DNA of 15,385 nt from contig JAIOTF010000001.1 of the NCBI GenBank assembly GCA_021107195.1, positions 1 through 15,385 of the forward strand, read 5' to 3'. The stretch is from Anaerolineaceae bacterium (lineage in GTDB: Bacteria; Chloroflexota; Anaerolineae; Anaerolineales; Anaerolineaceae). The translations under genes and the position numbers were made by a program. The notes under the pieces were generated by a model. It was not told where the DNA came from, did not search any database, and worked only from the letters and a program-made list of their open reading frames with translations. Shown here piece by piece: positions 14,309 through 15,385 of this stretch (position 1 is the stretch's first letter; each line of letters begins with the position of its first letter).

Positions 14309-15385
14309 ATGAACCTGACCGGAAAACACATCGCTTTCCGCAAAAATAGACGCAATCCCCATCCTTACCGCATCCTGGTACTGTTGGGACTGTTGATCAT
14401 CGGGGTGTTCGTTTTACGCGGCATTGAATCAAGCGAAATCCAATCCCCGTTCTTACCCACCCCGATACCAACGCGCACCGCCAACTCCTTCGCCATGGAA
14501 GCGGAAACGCAATTTTTCGCCGGAGACCTGAACAAATCGATCACTGCCTACCAGGAAGCCATTAAGCTTGAGCCAGAGAATGTGGCCCTGATGGCCGAGC
14601 TGGCCCGTATACAGGTATATTCCTCAGCACTGTTAACCACTGATGCCGAGAAAAAAGCCCGTTTGCAAGAGGCTTTGGAAACGATCGACCAGGCCGTCGA
14701 AGTTGCGCCAGACGACAGCACCGTCCATGCGGTACGCTCCTTTGTTATGGACTGGAATGCCAACCCCTATCTTGCTGGCGACCAACGCGCCACCTTCCTG
14801 ACCGAAGCCGAACAGGAAGCCGTCCACGCGCTGCAATTGGACAACCAGAACACCCTGGCACTCGCCTATTATGCCGAGATCCTCATCGACCAGCAGAACT
14901 GGGTGCAAGCCGAGCAATACAGCCAGCAAGCCCTGGATCAGGATGACACGATCATGGATGTGCACCGCGTGCGCGCCTACGTGCTCGAATCGCTGGGCAA
15001 TTATGGCGACGCCATCCGCGAATATCAAAAGGCGATTGAAATCACCCCCAATCTGACCCCACTTTATATCTCTATCGGTGTGAATTATCGCCAGTTACAG
15101 CAATACGAGATCGCACTGGAATATTTTGCAAACGCCGCCGCAATCAACGACCAATTGGGCATCCAGGACCCCATCCCTTACACTGCTATCGGAAAAACCT
15201 ACTCCCAAATGGGTGAATTCTTCATCGCTGGCCGCAATGTTCGCAAAGCGCTCAATTTTGATCCCACCAACCCGGACATCTATGGTTCGCTTGGTATGGT
15301 CTATTTCAAATCCCGTAATTATGAAGGTTCAATCGAAGCCTTCAAATGTGCCGTGCAGGGGTGTAATGCTGTGGAAAGCTGCGCA
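14309..15385 (+). CDS. Membrane-anchored TPR protein, partial at the window end
   Basis: Open from the ATG at 14309 to the last base, 359 codons without a stop. The architecture copies the gene before it: a basic N-terminus (MNLTGKHIAFRKNRRNPHPYR), one membrane segment at about 22-37, a Pro/Thr linker (SPFLPTPIPTRTA), then serial TPR units, of which about seven or eight can be seen (for example GNYGDAIREYQKAIEITPN and QQYEIALEYFANAAAIND). It ends at CAVQGCNAVESCA, where the sister gene reads SLAVHGGLTEDG, so the homologous tail probably lies just outside. It begins 3 nt after the sister gene's stop and has no visible ribosome site, so it likely depends on translational coupling, which the frameshift upstream may weaken unless ribosomes re-enter. 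The function is unknown beyond protein-protein binding on the outer face of the membrane. Confidence 0.88.
   Translation, partial: MNLTGKHIAFRKNRRNPHPYRILVLLGLLIIGVFVLRGIESSEIQSPFLPTPIPTRTANSFAMEAETQFFAGDLNKSITAYQEAIKLEPENVALMAELARIQVYSSALLTTDAEKKARLQEALETIDQAVEVAPDDSTVHAVRSFVMDWNANPYLAGDQRATFLTEAEQEAVHALQLDNQNTLALAYYAEILIDQQNWVQAEQYSQQALDQDDTIMDVHRVRAYVLESLGNYGDAIREYQKAIEITPNLTPLYISIGVNYRQLQQYEIALEYFANAAAINDQLGIQDPIPYTAIGKTYSQMGEFFIAGRNVRKALNFDPTNPDIYGSLGMVYFKSRNYEGSIEAFKCAVQGCNAVESCA

Overview
The window looks like a chromosomal stretch from a bacterium of moderate G+C, most probably a member of the Chloroflexota (Anaerolineae-like). This is an inference from gene content and style: a BMP-family lipoprotein transporter with an Ala/Pro/Glu-rich linker, a UroD-like methyltransferase-family protein of the H-x-D type, and membrane-anchored TPR proteins with Pro/Thr linkers. 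There is no rRNA, tRNA, phage, insertion sequence or CRISPR signal.

Layout. (1) 1-1958, minus: an ABC-2 exporter pair, an intact ATPase followed by a permease that is frameshifted and then decays towards the window edge. (2) 2146-3735, minus: an orphan double-domain ATPase of the BMP/nucleoside transporter type, with its own promoter and terminator. (3) 4024-5175, plus: a UroD-family protein divergent from the orphan ATPase and convergent with the next operon; a strong bidirectional hairpin separates it from that operon. (4) 5282-10662, minus: a complete BMP-type ABC importer in the order lipoprotein, structured intercistronic region, ATPase, permease 1, permease 2. (5) 10834-12894, minus: trmD followed 39 nt later by an MFS transporter, ending at a clear terminator. 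(6) 13044-15385, plus: two tandem paralogous membrane-anchored TPR proteins; the first carries an out-of-frame deletion, the second runs off the window.

How the genes fit together. The lipoprotein would capture a ligand, probably a nucleoside or related small molecule going by family, and pass it to two permeases powered by the 7833-9359 ATPase. The orphan ATPase at 2203-3735 is a close paralog. Its predicted promoter has the same form (TTGCGT, 17-nt spacer, TATACT) as the lipoprotein promoter about 6.9 kb away, so the two may be co-expressed and the ATPase may serve the same or a missing second permease pair. The UroD-like protein between them lacks the usual Cys zinc ligands and could act on the imported compound, but that is a guess from position only.

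The most useful observations are the two disrupted genes, the matched promoters, the RNA structure between the lipoprotein and ATPase genes, and two divergent promoters (trmD and the first TPR gene) whose spacing predicts leaderless transcripts. I see no clearly new multi-gene system; the closest candidate is the duplicated-ATPase plus UroD-like arrangement.
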